A stretch of DNA of 48,051 nt from Oscillospiraceae bacterium (GTDB lineage: Bacteria > Bacillota > Clostridia > Oscillospirales > Oscillospiraceae), in contig WRDH01000020.1 in NCBI GenBank assembly GCA_009783555.1, positions 1 to 48,051 on the forward strand. The letters run 5' to 3'. Each line of letters starts with the position of its first letter. The first letter of the stretch is position 1. This document shows, piece after piece, positions 26,638 through 35,108 of the stretch. The notes beneath the pieces were generated by a model, which saw only the letters and a program-made list of their open reading frames with translations, was not told where the DNA came from and did not search any database. Position numbers and translations under genes: made by a program.

Positions 26638-28272
26638 ATGAAAATAAGTTTTTACGGGGCGGCGCGAGAGGTTACGGGAAGCTGCTTTTGTGTTGAAGTC
26701 AATGGAAAAAGGGTGCTCGTTGATTGCGGTTTGCAACAGGGTGGGGACAATGGGTTCGGTCAGGCTTTCCCGTTTCATCCCGGAGAAATTGATTATGTTA
26801 TAGTTACTCATGCACATATTGACCATTCCGGCAGATTGCCGCTGCTTGTCAAGCAAGGTTTTCGGGGAAGTATTTTCGCAACCGGAGCAACATGCAAGCT
26901 TCTTGATATAATGCTTCGCGACAGTGCGCACATTCAAGAGCTTGAAGCACTTTGGGCAACCAGAAAAAAACGCCGAGCGGGTGATGCGGTGGCTCAGCCT
27001 CTGTATACACTGGAAGATGCGCTTCGGGTCTTTCCGCTGTTAGTGCCTTGCGGCTATAAAGAAACTATTGAAATTGACGATTCAATATTATTTTCATTTA
27101 CCGATGCAGGGCACCTGCTTGGCTCTGCTTATGTTGAAATGTGGCTTACAGAAGACGGCAAGAAAAAGAAACTCGTCTTTTCAGGAGACATTGGAACTCC
27201 CGGTCACCCGATGATAAGAACTCCGGAATTCATTGACGAAGCCGATGTTGTTGTAATGGAATCAACTTACGGAGACAGAAATCATGTGCGTTCCTTCGAT
27301 ACAGTTACGGAACTGGCGAAGGTCATCGAAAACACTCTTTCAAAGGGCGGAAATGTGATTTGCCCGTCGTTTGCGATTGGCAGAACACAGGATTTGCTCT
27401 ACCATATCCGCGAGATAAAGGAACGCAGGTTGGTTTCCTGCATGCCCGACTTTTTGGTTTATCTTGACAGCCCGCTTGCAAAAGCGGCAACAAATCTTTA
27501 TTCGGAAGATTTGACGGAATACTTCAATGATGAGACCCTTGCATTAATTGACTCGGGTATTGAGCCATTGTCGTTTGATGGTCTTCGTATAGTTGAAACC
27601 TCCGAAGAATCAAAGCGTCTTAATGATGACAGGACTCCGAAGGTAATTATTTCATCAAGCGGCATGTGTGATGCAGGGCGTATACGGCATCATCTCAAGC
27701 ATAATTTGTGGCGTTCGGAGTGCTCAGTCGTATTTACGGGCTTTCAAGCACTCGGCACACTGGGACGTATCGTTGTAGACGGGCTTGTTTCAAGCGTTTC
27801 CCTTTTCGGGGAAGAAATCGCAATTCGCTGTCAGATACATAACTTTCGCAATATGAGCTCGCACGCAGACAGGGAAGAGCTGTTAAAATGGATAAATAAT
27901 TTCAAAGTAAAGCCGAAGTGTGTGTTTGTTGTTCATGGTGAAGATTTGACAAGCAAAAACTTTGCACTCAGGCTTGTTGAGCAGGATTTTAAGGCAATTG
28001 CACCAAAATATACATCGGTTTATGATTTGGACACGTTCCAGCCGTACTTTGAAGGCAAAGACCTTGTACGCCGTAGCGACCTTGAGCGCAGGGACAGCAG
28101 CCGCAGCGACCGCAGGCATGGTGAAAAACCTGATTCGCCGGTATTCCAAAGACTATTGCTTGCAGGCATGAGGCTCGTAGAGGTAATAACAAGAAACAAA
28201 GGCGGAACAAACAAAGACCTGGCAAAATTCGCCGACCAAATCGATTCTTTATCAAACAAGTGGGATCGGTAA
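26638..28272 (+). CDS. MBL-fold beta-CASP RNA-processing exonuclease family protein
   Basis: 544-aa metallo-beta-lactamase protein of the beta-CASP/RMMBL group (CPSF73-like ribonucleases). The first motif is THAHIDHSGRLP, with later metal ligands in DAGHLLGSAYVE and FSGDIGTPGHPM. The beta-CASP domain (about 205-385) includes PSFAIGRTQDLLYHI. The RMMBL end has SSSGMCDAGRIRHH, MSSHADREELLKWI and VVHGE. Charged residues (about 480-505, RRSDLERRDSSRSDRR) precede a helical tail. An endo- or exo-ribonuclease role is known for the family; the substrate is unknown. The ATG at 26638, behind GGGAG, fits the family start MKISFYGAAREVTGS. Confidence 0.9.
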   Translation: MKISFYGAAREVTGSCFCVEVNGKRVLVDCGLQQGGDNGFGQAFPFHPGEIDYVIVTHAHIDHSGRLPLLVKQGFRGSIFATGATCKLLDIMLRDSAHIQELEALWATRKKRRAGDAVAQPLYTLEDALRVFPLLVPCGYKETIEIDDSILFSFTDAGHLLGSAYVEMWLTEDGKKKKLVFSGDIGTPGHPMIRTPEFIDEADVVVMESTYGDRNHVRSFDTVTELAKVIENTLSKGGNVICPSFAIGRTQDLLYHIREIKERRLVSCMPDFLVYLDSPLAKAATNLYSEDLTEYFNDETLALIDSGIEPLSFDGLRIVETSEESKRLNDDRTPKVIISSSGMCDAGRIRHHLKHNLWRSECSVVFTGFQALGTLGRIVVDGLVSSVSLFGEEIAIRCQIHNFRNMSSHADREELLKWINNFKVKPKCVFVVHGEDLTSKNFALRLVEQDFKAIAPKYTSVYDLDTFQPYFEGKDLVRRSDLERRDSSRSDRRHGEKPDSPVFQRLLLAGMRLVEVITRNKGGTNKDLAKFADQIDSLSNKWDR

Positions 28273-28317
28273 AGGGAGAGGGCTAAGAGGAAGAAGATTA
28301 AAATCGTACGAAAAGAA

Positions 28318-28346
28318 TTGAAAAGAGGTTTTGTTTTGTATATAAT
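28318..28346 (+). promoter_or_regulatory. Promoter of minD-mgsA-hisS
   Basis: TTGAAA (28318-28323), 17-bp spacer, perfect TATAAT (28341-28346), start about 28353. It is the only strong promoter ahead of the three tightly spaced genes that follow. Confidence 0.85.
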
Positions 28347-28417
28347 CATCTAACCGCGCGGAGATTATTTGTGCGTTTGGTATGCTAAACAGCGGGTTTA
28401 AAGCAAGGAGAATTGTT

Positions 28418-29176
28418 GTGGGGAAGATTATAGTTGTAGCTTCGGGAAAAGGCGGAACGGGTAAAACCACTGCCGCTGCTGCTATTTCTTCGTGTCTTGC
28501 TGTTCTCGAAAAAAAGACCATTTGTATCGATTTTGATTCCGAACTCCGAAATCTCGACCTCGCGCTTTGCATGACAGACTTTACAGTTATGGATACTCTG
28601 GATGTTCTCAGCGGACGGGTAAGTCTTATGGCAGCATGCAGCGAGTCTCCGAAAATTCCAAATCTCTATTTCCTTTCAGCTCCGGCTGTTTGTATGCCCG
28701 ATGATATCGGAAAACCGGAGATTAAGGCATTTTTCGATGATATACGAGAGAATTTTGACTACTGTATAATAGATGCTCCTGCCGGTGTCGGCAAAGGTTT
28801 CCACCTTGCGCACGGGGACGGTGAAGCCGATATGTCAATAGTGGTTGCAACAGGAGATTTGCCTTCTATGAGAGATGCAAGCCGGGTGGCAAATGCGGTA
28901 AGAAAAATGGGTGTTTCTGATACCCGGCTTGTTATTCACAGAGTAAAACCAAAAAATTACAAGCGGATAAAAACAACTATTGACGATGTTATTGATACAA
29001 TAGGGGTGCAGCTTCTGGGAGTAGTTCCGGAAGACAAAAACATTTTTCTTGCGCTGCATGAGAACATTCCTCTGGTGCTTTACAAGAGAAGACTTTCGGC
29101 ATATGACTTTCTGGATATTGCGCGTCGTATTTCGGGTGATGATATTCCGCTGAAGCAATATAAAAGTATAATGTAA
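28418..29176 (+). CDS. minD: MinD/ParA-type ATPase (orphan MinD)
   Basis: 252-aa deviant-Walker ATPase. GKGGTGKTTAAAA (about residues 10-22) holds the signature Lys, followed by CIDFDSELRNLDLALCM and the Walker B IIDAPAGVGKGF. MinD forms membrane-bound dimers that place the division septum with MinC and either MinE or DivIVA. None of those is next to it. The C-terminus (ISGDDIPLKQYKSIM) lacks an obvious amphipathic membrane-targeting helix. In other Clostridia minD and mgsA lie in one mre-min-rodA region, so this pair looks like a remnant. GTG start behind AAGGAG, spacing 7. A related ParA function is possible. Confidence 0.78.
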   Translation: MGKIIVVASGKGGTGKTTAAAAISSCLAVLEKKTICIDFDSELRNLDLALCMTDFTVMDTLDVLSGRVSLMAACSESPKIPNLYFLSAPAVCMPDDIGKPEIKAFFDDIRENFDYCIIDAPAGVGKGFHLAHGDGEADMSIVVATGDLPSMRDASRVANAVRKMGVSDTRLVIHRVKPKNYKRIKTTIDDVIDTIGVQLLGVVPEDKNIFLALHENIPLVLYKRRLSAYDFLDIARRISGDDIPLKQYKSIM

Positions 29177-29197
29177 CGATTTTAAGAGGTGACCATT

Positions 29198-29602
29198 TTG
29201 AATATAGCATTACTTGCACATGACAGAAGAAAAGAATTGATGGTACAGTTTTGCATTGCTTATTGCGGAATTTTATCCGGACATTCGATTTGTGCTACAA
29301 ATACAACGGGCCGTCTTGTCACGGAGGCTACAGGTCTGCCCATTACGTTATATATGTCTTGTAAACAGGGTGGAGACCAACAGATTGGTTCTCGTATTGC
29401 TTACAATGAGATTGACATGGTGTTATTCTTTTGCGATCCGCAGCTTATTGATGAGTACCATGGGAGTGTTACGGAAATCGCAAGACTTTGCGACGAGCAT
29501 AATATACCGTTTGCCTCAAACGTAGCCACCGCAGAGGTTTTGATACACGGTCTCAGCCGCGGCGACCTTGGTTGGCGTGATATAGTAAATCCAAAGAATT
29601 AG
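29198..29602 (+). CDS. mgsA: Methylglyoxal synthase
   Basis: 134-aa enzyme converting dihydroxyacetone phosphate to methylglyoxal and phosphate, a bypass of lower glycolysis. It starts MNIALLAHDRRKELM, has the phosphate-binding NTTGRLVTEATGL, the GGDQQIGSRI loop, catalytic-site MVLFFCDP (Asp) and the C-terminal IPFASNVATAEVLI. I take the TTG at 29198, because AAGAGG lies 8 bp upstream and the sequence then matches the family start. Confidence 0.95.
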   Translation: MNIALLAHDRRKELMVQFCIAYCGILSGHSICATNTTGRLVTEATGLPITLYMSCKQGGDQQIGSRIAYNEIDMVLFFCDPQLIDEYHGSVTEIARLCDEHNIPFASNVATAEVLIHGLSRGDLGWRDIVNPKN

Positions 29603-29615
29603 TGTGGTGGAAAGT

Positions 29616-30998
29616 GTGACTAAAATTAAACCGCGCACTTTGTCCGGGTTTATGGAGCTACTGCCTCCGAGTCAGGTGTGCTTTAATACAATGGTGCATA
29701 AGTTACATGAAACTTTTTCGCTTTACGGCTTTACGCCGCTTGATACTCCGCTTATGGAGCCGGCTGAGATATTATTGGCTAAAGGTGGCGGAGAGACCGA
29801 AAAGCAAGTTTATACATTGCGCAAGGGAGATACAGACCTTGCTATTCGTTATGAATTAACCGCTTCACTGGCGAAGTATGTTGCACTCCATTATAATGAC
29901 TTGACTTTTCCGTTTCGCCGTTTTGAAATCGGCAAGGTTTATCGCGGGGAACGCGCGCAAAGAGGTCGTTTTCGTGAGTTCTATCAAGCCGATATAGACA
30001 TAATCGGCGACGGTGCTCTTGATATTATGAATGAGGCTGAGCTGCCGGGTGTTATCTACAATTGTCTTATATCCATGGGGTTGGAGCGTTTCTATATTCG
30101 TATTAACAACCGCAAGATTCTGAGCGGGTTCTTTGAAATCCTTGGGATAAGAAGCGGTGACGAGTCAACCAATGTTATGCGCATGGTTGATAAGCTGGAT
30201 AAAATCGGTGCCGATAAGCTTCTCAAATCTCTGATTATAGACTTGGATCTGTCACAGGAGCAGGCGGATGAAATAATCTCGTTTGTTACGAGTAAGAATG
30301 ACCCGTTTTTAACTTTGGAAGGATACAGAGGGAAAAACGAAATTTTTGACACGGGTTTTGAGGAGCTTTCCGCTTTACAGCAGCATCTTGCGGGTTTTGG
30401 CGTTCCGGATACTCATTACAAAATAGATATCTCACTTGCGCGCGGGCTTGATTATTACACAGGAACGGTGTATGAAACTTACTTATCCGATTATCCCGAA
30501 GTGGGTTCTGTTTGCGGCGGCGGCAGGTATGATAATCTTGCCGGGTTTTATACTGACCGGAAAATGCCCGGTGTCGGGATTTCTCTTGGTCTGACCAGAT
30601 TGTTTTCGATATTGCAGGAGCAGGAATTATTAAATGAAGCGATGCTGTCCGCTCCTGCAGATGTGCTGATTATTCCTATGACGGATGACTTGTCGCATGC
30701 AGTCAAACTTGCGACTTCAATGCGCGAGTCCGGTTTACGGGTACAGATTTACAGTGAATGTAAAAAGTTTAAGGTGAAAGTTTCTTATGCAGATAAGCTG
30801 GGCATTCCGTTTGTCGTATTTTTGGGCGAGGATGAGATAGAAAAAGGCTTGATAACCGTAAAAGACATGTCAAGCGGTGAACAGACAACTGCATCGAGCG
30901 CAATGCTGACAGCCGGAGTTTGCGAGAAGGTAAAAGCTCTCCAAAAAGGAATGCCAATAAAAGAAAAATCTGATTCCCTCAGTCATTCTGCGCGTTAG
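29616..30998 (+). CDS. hisS: Histidyl-tRNA synthetase
   Basis: 460-aa class II synthetase. Motif 2 is FEIGKVYRGERAQRGRFREF, the histidine-A signature ARGLDYYTGTVYE is intact, CGGGRYDNLAG follows, and motif 3 is GVGISLGLTRL. A C-terminal anticodon-binding domain is present (about 335-430), which distinguishes it from the HisZ part of the fusion gene later in the window. GTG 29616 is preferred, with GGTGGAA just upstream; GTG 29604 is the alternative. The final residues SLSHSAR and the stop are encoded by the left arm of a palindromic repeat, so the natural C-terminus has probably been replaced. Confidence 0.93.
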   Translation: MTKIKPRTLSGFMELLPPSQVCFNTMVHKLHETFSLYGFTPLDTPLMEPAEILLAKGGGETEKQVYTLRKGDTDLAIRYELTASLAKYVALHYNDLTFPFRRFEIGKVYRGERAQRGRFREFYQADIDIIGDGALDIMNEAELPGVIYNCLISMGLERFYIRINNRKILSGFFEILGIRSGDESTNVMRMVDKLDKIGADKLLKSLIIDLDLSQEQADEIISFVTSKNDPFLTLEGYRGKNEIFDTGFEELSALQQHLAGFGVPDTHYKIDISLARGLDYYTGTVYETYLSDYPEVGSVCGGGRYDNLAGFYTDRKMPGVGISLGLTRLFSILQEQELLNEAMLSAPADVLIIPMTDDLSHAVKLATSMRESGLRVQIYSECKKFKVKVSYADKLGIPFVVFLGEDEIEKGLITVKDMSSGEQTTASSAMLTAGVCEKVKALQKGMPIKEKSDSLSHSAR

Positions 30999-31085
30999 TC
31001 GCAGAATCCACATCGCAACTATGTTATATATCCGGTAGAACACCTATGTACAGCAATAGATTCTGCGACTAACGCGCAGAATGAC
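30982..31085. repeat. Palindromic repeat, TCATTCTGCGCG family, copy 1
   Basis: A 104-bp unit with perfect 27-bp inverted ends (30982-31008 and 31059-31085), beginning GTCATTCTGCGCGTTAGTCG. The 50-bp middle is unrelated to the arms. It fills nearly all the space between hisS and the DUF368 gene, and its left arm supplies the hisS stop. No target-site duplication or coding capacity is clear. A second copy lies at 44.46 kb. Confidence 0.93.
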
Positions 31086-31103
31086 AGAGTTAGGAGTATC
31101 CCT

Positions 31104-31973
31104 ATGAAGCTATTTTTATATCGGATTTTATGCGGCTTTTTTTTGGGGCTGAGTATTGTTGCTCCGGGTTTCAGCGGAAGCTTGGTTGCAATAGCTATGG
31201 GTGTTTACCATGAGATCGTACGGGTAATTGCTAATCCGTTCAAAAAATTGAAGCAAAACCTCATGTTTATTATTCCTCTCGGCGTCGGTGGAGTGATTAG
31301 TGCTGTGGTGTTTGTGCTTACCTTCAGGCAGCTTTTTGACTCTTATGAAAAAGCCATTCATTTACTATTTGTGGGACTCATTGCGGGAAGTATACCACTC
31401 GTTCTCATGGAGGTACGTAAAATCGGATTCAAGCCGTTTTATCTGATTGGTGCACTTGGGGCGTTTGTTGCCGCAGTTGCGCTTAGTGTGTTTGCGTTTG
31501 AAACAGGGTTGATGTCCGGAGCTGCCGCAACGCTGTCTGACTGGCCCGGTCTGGCAATCGGGGGCTTCGCCGCAGGTGTATCTGCTCTGATACCGGGGAT
31601 GAGTCTAGCTACGGTTTTAGTAATCCTTGGCGTTTACAGCCCGCTTATATATGCGGCGGATGAACTGCTGCGCATGGAACTTTCGTACATATTGCCGATA
31701 GGCTTATTTCTCGTTTTTGTAGTGGTCGGGCTTATGGCTACAGCAAAAGGTGTAAAATATGTTTTCGAAAAGTTCCCGGGGATTTCAAACACGACTGTTC
31801 TGGGTTTCCAGTTTGGTTCTTTGGTCAGTATAATGTATAAAAGCCATCAAATAGTTGACCCGAACTTCACATGGCTGCTCGGTGGGATCATGCTGGTTGC
31901 AGGTCTGGGTATTTCGGCACTGTTTATAGTGTCGGGGAGGCTGATGAATAAGACGGAGGGGGAGGAAATCTAA
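31104..31973 (+). CDS. DUF368 membrane protein (polyprenyl-phosphate translocase type)
   Basis: 289-aa integral membrane protein with about eight hydrophobic segments. The family signature repeats are visible: SIVAPGFSGSLVAIAMGVY near the N-terminus and SALIPGMSLATVLVILGVY at about 165-183, an internally duplicated pattern. DUF368 proteins (PopT) were shown in other bacteria to help flip undecaprenyl phosphate across the membrane, an envelope recycling step. That role here is by family only. TTAGGAG precedes the ATG. It is probably transcribed onward from hisS across the palindromic repeat. Confidence 0.88.
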   Translation: MKLFLYRILCGFFLGLSIVAPGFSGSLVAIAMGVYHEIVRVIANPFKKLKQNLMFIIPLGVGGVISAVVFVLTFRQLFDSYEKAIHLLFVGLIAGSIPLVLMEVRKIGFKPFYLIGALGAFVAAVALSVFAFETGLMSGAAATLSDWPGLAIGGFAAGVSALIPGMSLATVLVILGVYSPLIYAADELLRMELSYILPIGLFLVFVVVGLMATAKGVKYVFEKFPGISNTTVLGFQFGSLVSIMYKSHQIVDPNFTWLLGGIMLVAGLGISALFIVSGRLMNKTEGEEI

Positions 31974-31982
31974 ATAACACTT

Positions 31983-32089
31983 CGTCATTGCGGGCTCGAC
32001 CCGCAATCTCTTTGATAATGTATACTTCACGGGATTGCGGGTATTTTTGGGCACTTACGTAACCCAAAGGCTCGGAGGCCGCAATGACG
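31983..32089. repeat. Palindromic repeat, CGTCATTGCGG family, copy 1
   Basis: A 107-bp element with ends TCGTCATTGCGG / CCGCAATGACGA. It begins with a compact hairpin (ATTGCGGG-CTCGA-CCCGCAAT) and has a second pairing later in the unit. It fills the gap between the convergent DUF368 and uvrB genes and may serve as their transcription barrier. Copy 2 is at the end of aspS. Confidence 0.9.
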
Positions 32090-32125
32090 AGTTTTGTGTA
32101 CTCTTGCGTTTTGCTTAAACTCCAA

Positions 32126-34084
32126 TCAACCTCCCCTAAGTTCAATAATCCTGTCCCTCAATGCTGCAGCATACTCGAATTCGAGGAGTTTTGCGGCGGC
32201 TGCCATTTCTTTTTCCAGTCTTCTTACTTCTTCGTCAATCTCGCGTTTTGTCAGTTTTACTCCGTCTGCGGTAACTGTGGTGTCGCGTTTCGAGATTTCA
32301 AGCAGTTCTCTAACGTTCTTTATAATTGTTTTTGGGACAATTCCATTGGCTTCGTTGAATTGTCTTTGTTTTTCCCTGCGTTTGTCGGTTTCTTCTATTG
32401 CAATGCTCATTGAGTTTGTGACTTTGTCTGCATACAAGATTACAAGTCCCGAAATATTCCTTGCGGCGCGTCCTATTGTTTGTATAAGTGATGTTGCGCT
32501 GCGGAGGAAGCCTTCTTTATCTGCGTCGAGTATAGCGACGAGTGATACCTCGGGTAAGTCAAGTCCTTCACGGAGCAGGTTTATACCGACAAGGACATCA
32601 AACTCGCCCAGGCGCAAGTCGCGGATTATTTCCATTCGTTCGGTTGTTGATATATCGTGATGTAAATACCGGACGCGAATTCCTACACCCTTTAAGTGTG
32701 TTGTCAAATCCTCAGCCATTCTTTTGGTCAGAGTTGTTACCAGCACACGTTCGTCGTTTGCGGAGCGGAGGTTTATTTCTGCAATCAGGTCGTCTATCTG
32801 TCCTTCTACCGGACGTATTGATATTTCAGGGTCAAGCAGTCCCGTCGGGCGTATAACTTGTTCTACTACCTGACTTGAACGTGAGCGTTCGTATTCACTT
32901 GGGGTTGCGGAAACGTATATCACCTGATTGAGCCGCTCGTTGAACTCTTCAAAATTGAGAGGTCTGTTGTCGTATGCCGACGGTAGTCGAAATCCGTATT
33001 CGACAAGATTGTCTTTTCGTGATTTATCTCCTGCGTACATGGCGCGAACCTGCGGTATTGTTACATGGCATTCGTCGATAAACATAATGAAATCTTTTGG
33101 GAAATAGTCCAGTAATGTCATCGGCGCGCTTCCGGGAGTGCGTCCTGTGATTATACGTGAGTAGTTTTCGATACCATTACAATAACCCAGCTCCGTCAAC
33201 ATTTCGATGTCGTACATTGTGCGTTGTTGAAGGCGTTGGGCTTCAACGAGCTTGTTATTCTCTTCAAAATAATCAAGACGTTCATTTAACTCGCTTTTTA
33301 TTTGTGATATTGCATTTTGGATTTTTTCCTCGGTTGTTACATAGTGCGAAGCCGGATAAATTGCAGCATGAGATAATTCTCTTGTCGGGATTCCGGTTAC
33401 AACATGCACTTCGCTTATTCTGTCAATTTCGTCACCGAAAAACTCAACCCTTATCGCATGGTCGCGTGCGTAGACGGGGTATATTTCGACAGTATCGCCT
33501 CTGACACGAAACGCATTACGCTCAAATGCAATGTCGTTTCGTTCATAACGTATTTCTACAAGCTTTTTAAGCAGCTCATCACGGCTGCAATAAGCACCCT
33601 TGCGTAGAGAAATGACCATACTACTGTAGTCGATGGGGTCTCCAAGACCGTATATGCAACTGACAGAAGACACAACTATAACATCATTGCGCTCGAAAAG
33701 CGCCGATGTCGCCGAGTGCCGCAGCCGCTCAATTTCATCGTTGATAGAACTGTCTTTTTCGATATATGTGTCTGTGTGCGGTATATATGCTTCGGGCTGA
33801 TAGTAGTCGTAGTATGAGACAAAGAACTCTACTGCGTTTTCGGGAAAAAACTCTCGAAACTCACTGCAAAGCTGCGCGGCAAGTGCTTTGTTATGAGCAA
33901 GTACAAGCGTTGGTCTTTGTATTTGCTCGATTATTTTTGCCATTGTATATGTTTTTCCGGAGCCTGTGACCCCAAGCAAGGTCTGTTCTTCAAAGCCAAG
34001 CTCTATTCCGTCTGTCAGCTTTTTTATCGCCTCCGGCTGACCACCGGCGGGTTTAAATTCACTTGTTACCTTAAATTCCGGCAT
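32126..34084 (-). CDS. uvrB: Excinuclease ABC subunit B
   Basis: 652-aa UvrB, the damage-verifying helicase-like subunit of nucleotide excision repair. Walker A is [12 protein letters not shown] (about residues 39-50), the beta-hairpin region is [12 protein letters not shown], the DEAD-like box is MFIDECHVT, motif VI is QTIGRAARN, and the C-terminal UVR motif ([19 protein letters not shown]) binds UvrC. Length is normal. uvrA and uvrC are not in the window. Its 5' end overlaps pyrE by 14 bp, so the two are co-transcribed. Confidence 0.97.
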   Translation of the reverse strand: MPEFKVTSEFKPAGGQPEAIKKLTDGIELGFEEQTLLGVTGSGKTYTMAKIIEQIQRPTLVLAHNKALAAQLCSEFREFFPENAVEFFVSYYDYYQPEAYIPHTDTYIEKDSSINDEIERLRHSATSALFERNDVIVVSSVSCIYGLGDPIDYSSMVISLRKGAYCSRDELLKKLVEIRYERNDIAFERNAFRVRGDTVEIYPVYARDHAIRVEFFGDEIDRISEVHVVTGIPTRELSHAAIYPASHYVTTEEKIQNAISQIKSELNERLDYFEENNKLVEAQRLQQRTMYDIEMLTELGYCNGIENYSRIITGRTPGSAPMTLLDYFPKDFIMFIDECHVTIPQVRAMYAGDKSRKDNLVEYGFRLPSAYDNRPLNFEEFNERLNQVIYVSATPSEYERSRSSQVVEQVIRPTGLLDPEISIRPVEGQIDDLIAEINLRSANDERVLVTTLTKRMAEDLTTHLKGVGIRVRYLHHDISTTERMEIIRDLRLGEFDVLVGINLLREGLDLPEVSLVAILDADKEGFLRSATSLIQTIGRAARNISGLVILYADKVTNSMSIAIEETDKRREKQRQFNEANGIVPKTIIKNVRELLEISKRDTTVTADGVKLTKREIDEEVRRLEKEMAAAAKLLEFEYAAALRDRIIELRGG

Positions 34085-34712
34085 ATTTCACCAGATATGC
34101 TTCCATTTTAGATATACGCTCATCACCTTGCGGAAATGAAGCGATTATATCTTTAGCATTAATTATCGAGTATACATTTATGCCATATTCTAATTTCAAC
34201 TCATTCAGCGTTGACTGTTCTCCCGTCCCACGTTCCATCCTGTCGACGGAAACGTACAGTGCGGTGATTTTTACATCGGCTATGCCTTTCAGCAATTGCA
34301 TACTTTCGCGTACTGCTGTGCCTGCTGTTACGACATCTTCGATTATAATTATTTTATCGCCGTCTTTTGGTTTATAACCTATTAGCGAGCCGCCTTCGCC
34401 ATGGTCTTTTACTTCTTTGCGGTTGAAGAAGTATGGGACATTTATGCCGTGATTGCGGTATAGGGATGAAGCTGTCGCAGCCGCAAGTGTAATGCCTTTA
34501 TATGCCGGACCGTACAACGCATCAAACTTTTCACCGCTATCGACAACAAGCTGTGCGTAGTAATCTCCGAGAACAGAAATATGCATCCCTGTTTTATAGT
34601 TACCCGTATTAACAAAATAAGGCGTTTTCCGTCCGCTCTTGGTGGTGAAATCACCAAACGTCAAAACCCCGGCATCCGCCATAAATTCTATGAAACTATT
34701 CTTATTCTTCAT
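34071..34712 (-). CDS. pyrE: Orotate phosphoribosyltransferase
   Basis: 213-aa enzyme joining orotate and PRPP to form OMP in pyrimidine synthesis. The PRPP-binding motif is [17 protein letters not shown], preceded by the flexible-loop segment [13 protein letters not shown]. It starts [21 protein letters not shown], typical of the clostridial type. ATG behind AAAGGAG. It lies apart from the other pyr genes and ahead of uvrB. Confidence 0.95.
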   Translation of the reverse strand: MKNKNSFIEFMADAGVLTFGDFTTKSGRKTPYFVNTGNYKTGMHISVLGDYYAQLVVDSGEKFDALYGPAYKGITLAAATASSLYRNHGINVPYFFNRKEVKDHGEGGSLIGYKPKDGDKIIIIEDVVTAGTAVRESMQLLKGIADVKITALYVSVDRMERGTGEQSTLNELKLEYGINVYSIINAKDIIASFPQGDERISKMEAYLVKYAGI

Positions 34713-34744
34713 GATGCACAGCTCCTTTTTTCATCAGTCACGAA

Positions 34745-34773
34745 ATTATATAATAATTACACCATCAGTACAA
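34745..34773 (-). promoter_or_regulatory. Promoter of pyrE-uvrB
   Basis: On minus: TTGTAC (34768-34773), 17-bp spacer, perfect TATAAT (34745-34750). The leader is only about 26 nt, too short for a PyrR attenuator. Confidence 0.82.
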
Positions 34774-34806
34774 TAATTAGCTATACCTTTTTTTGTGATT
34801 TCATAG

Positions 34807-34812
34807 TATAAT
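34807..34812 (+). promoter_or_regulatory. -10 box of the small-ORF RNA
   Basis: A perfect TATAAT six bases before the left arm of the inverted repeat, so the RNA would begin at about 34819 with the arm itself. No good -35 is seen (TACCTT at 17 bp), so the promoter may be weak or activated. Confidence 0.55.
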
Positions 34813-34868
34813 GTCTGAAGATAAGGGCGAGGCGGTTAGCGACACCATGCGAAAGCGAGGTGATGCTG

Positions 34869-34964
34869 ATGACGCAAGTAACATTTCATATCTTCGGATT
34901 TTCCGTTTCGATAAGAGTGCGAAAGCTCATAAGCAAACGTAAAAGCCGCCCCCGTTCAAAGTAG
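34869..34964 (+). CDS. 31-aa hydrophobic/basic peptide (candidate toxin or leader peptide)
   Basis: An ATG with GAGGTG six bases upstream opens 31 codons. The peptide starts MTQVTFHIFGFSVSIRV, alternating hydrophobic residues, and ends in a basic tail (KRKSRPRSK). Another ATG two codons earlier sits too close to the ribosome site. The stop lies at the base of the loop of an 11-bp hairpin, so translation would disturb that hairpin. It is inside the long closing stem described above. I recognise no named family. Short hydrophobic peptides with basic tails are usual for type I toxins, but this is inference. Confidence 0.55.
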   Translation: MTQVTFHIFGFSVSIRVRKLISKRKSRPRSK

Positions 34965-34974
34965 CGGCTTTTAC
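34939..34974. terminator. Two-way hairpin within the inverted-repeat locus
   Basis: GTAAAAGCCGC / GCGGCTTTTAC, a perfect 11-bp stem with a 14-nt loop. T-runs on both sides are part of the stem, so it could stop RNA polymerase from either direction, more weakly than a classic terminator. It would give an antisense RNA of about 90 nt from the minus promoter. Confidence 0.6.
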
Positions 34975-35035
34975 TTAGCCATAAACTTCACGGGCTAACC
35001 GCCATGAGAGGAGGTTTTCGCCCTTGTCTGTGAAA

Positions 35036-35065
35036 ATTATACCATAATCATACCTGAAACGTCAA
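35036..35065 (-). promoter_or_regulatory. Strong minus-strand promoter facing the small ORF
   Basis: On minus: -35 TTGACG (35060-35065), 18-bp spacer, extended -10 TGGTATAAT with TATAAT at 35036-35041. The start would be about 35029, exactly the outer end of the right arm. It points against the small ORF and away from aspS, with no protein gene to serve before pyrE's own promoter, so an antisense RNA is the likely product. Confidence 0.75.
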
Positions 35066-35108
35066 CAGTTATAGTGAAAGTATTTTTATCGCAAGGAGTT
35101 ATCAAGCA

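Larger units (their letters stand above)
34819..35029. ncRNA. Inverted-repeat RNA locus with closing long-range stem
   Basis: The left arm is AGATAAGGGCGA (34819-34830) running directly into GGCGGTTAGC (34831-34840). The right arm is GCTAACCGCC (34994-35003), a 14-nt bulge containing GAGAGGAGG, and TCGCCCTTGTCT (35018-35029). A plus RNA would close its own ends with 22 base pairs (one G-U). Both ends lie 6 bp inside a TATAAT pointing inward, so an opposing minus RNA would start at 35029. This resembles type I toxin mRNAs, where 5'-3' pairing hides the ribosome site and an antisense RNA silences the message. An alternative is a structured leader of aspS. No known RNA family is recognised. Confidence 0.6.

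Noticed and set aside
34819..35029. Insertion sequence or MITE with terminal inverted repeats
   Set aside because: The promoters and the small ORF fit a functional RNA better, and there is no target duplication or second copy in the window. Not fully excluded.
35030..35108. T-box leader for aspS
   Set aside because: No AGGGTGGNACCGCG-type box and no antiterminator. The alaS and hisS upstream regions are also too short.
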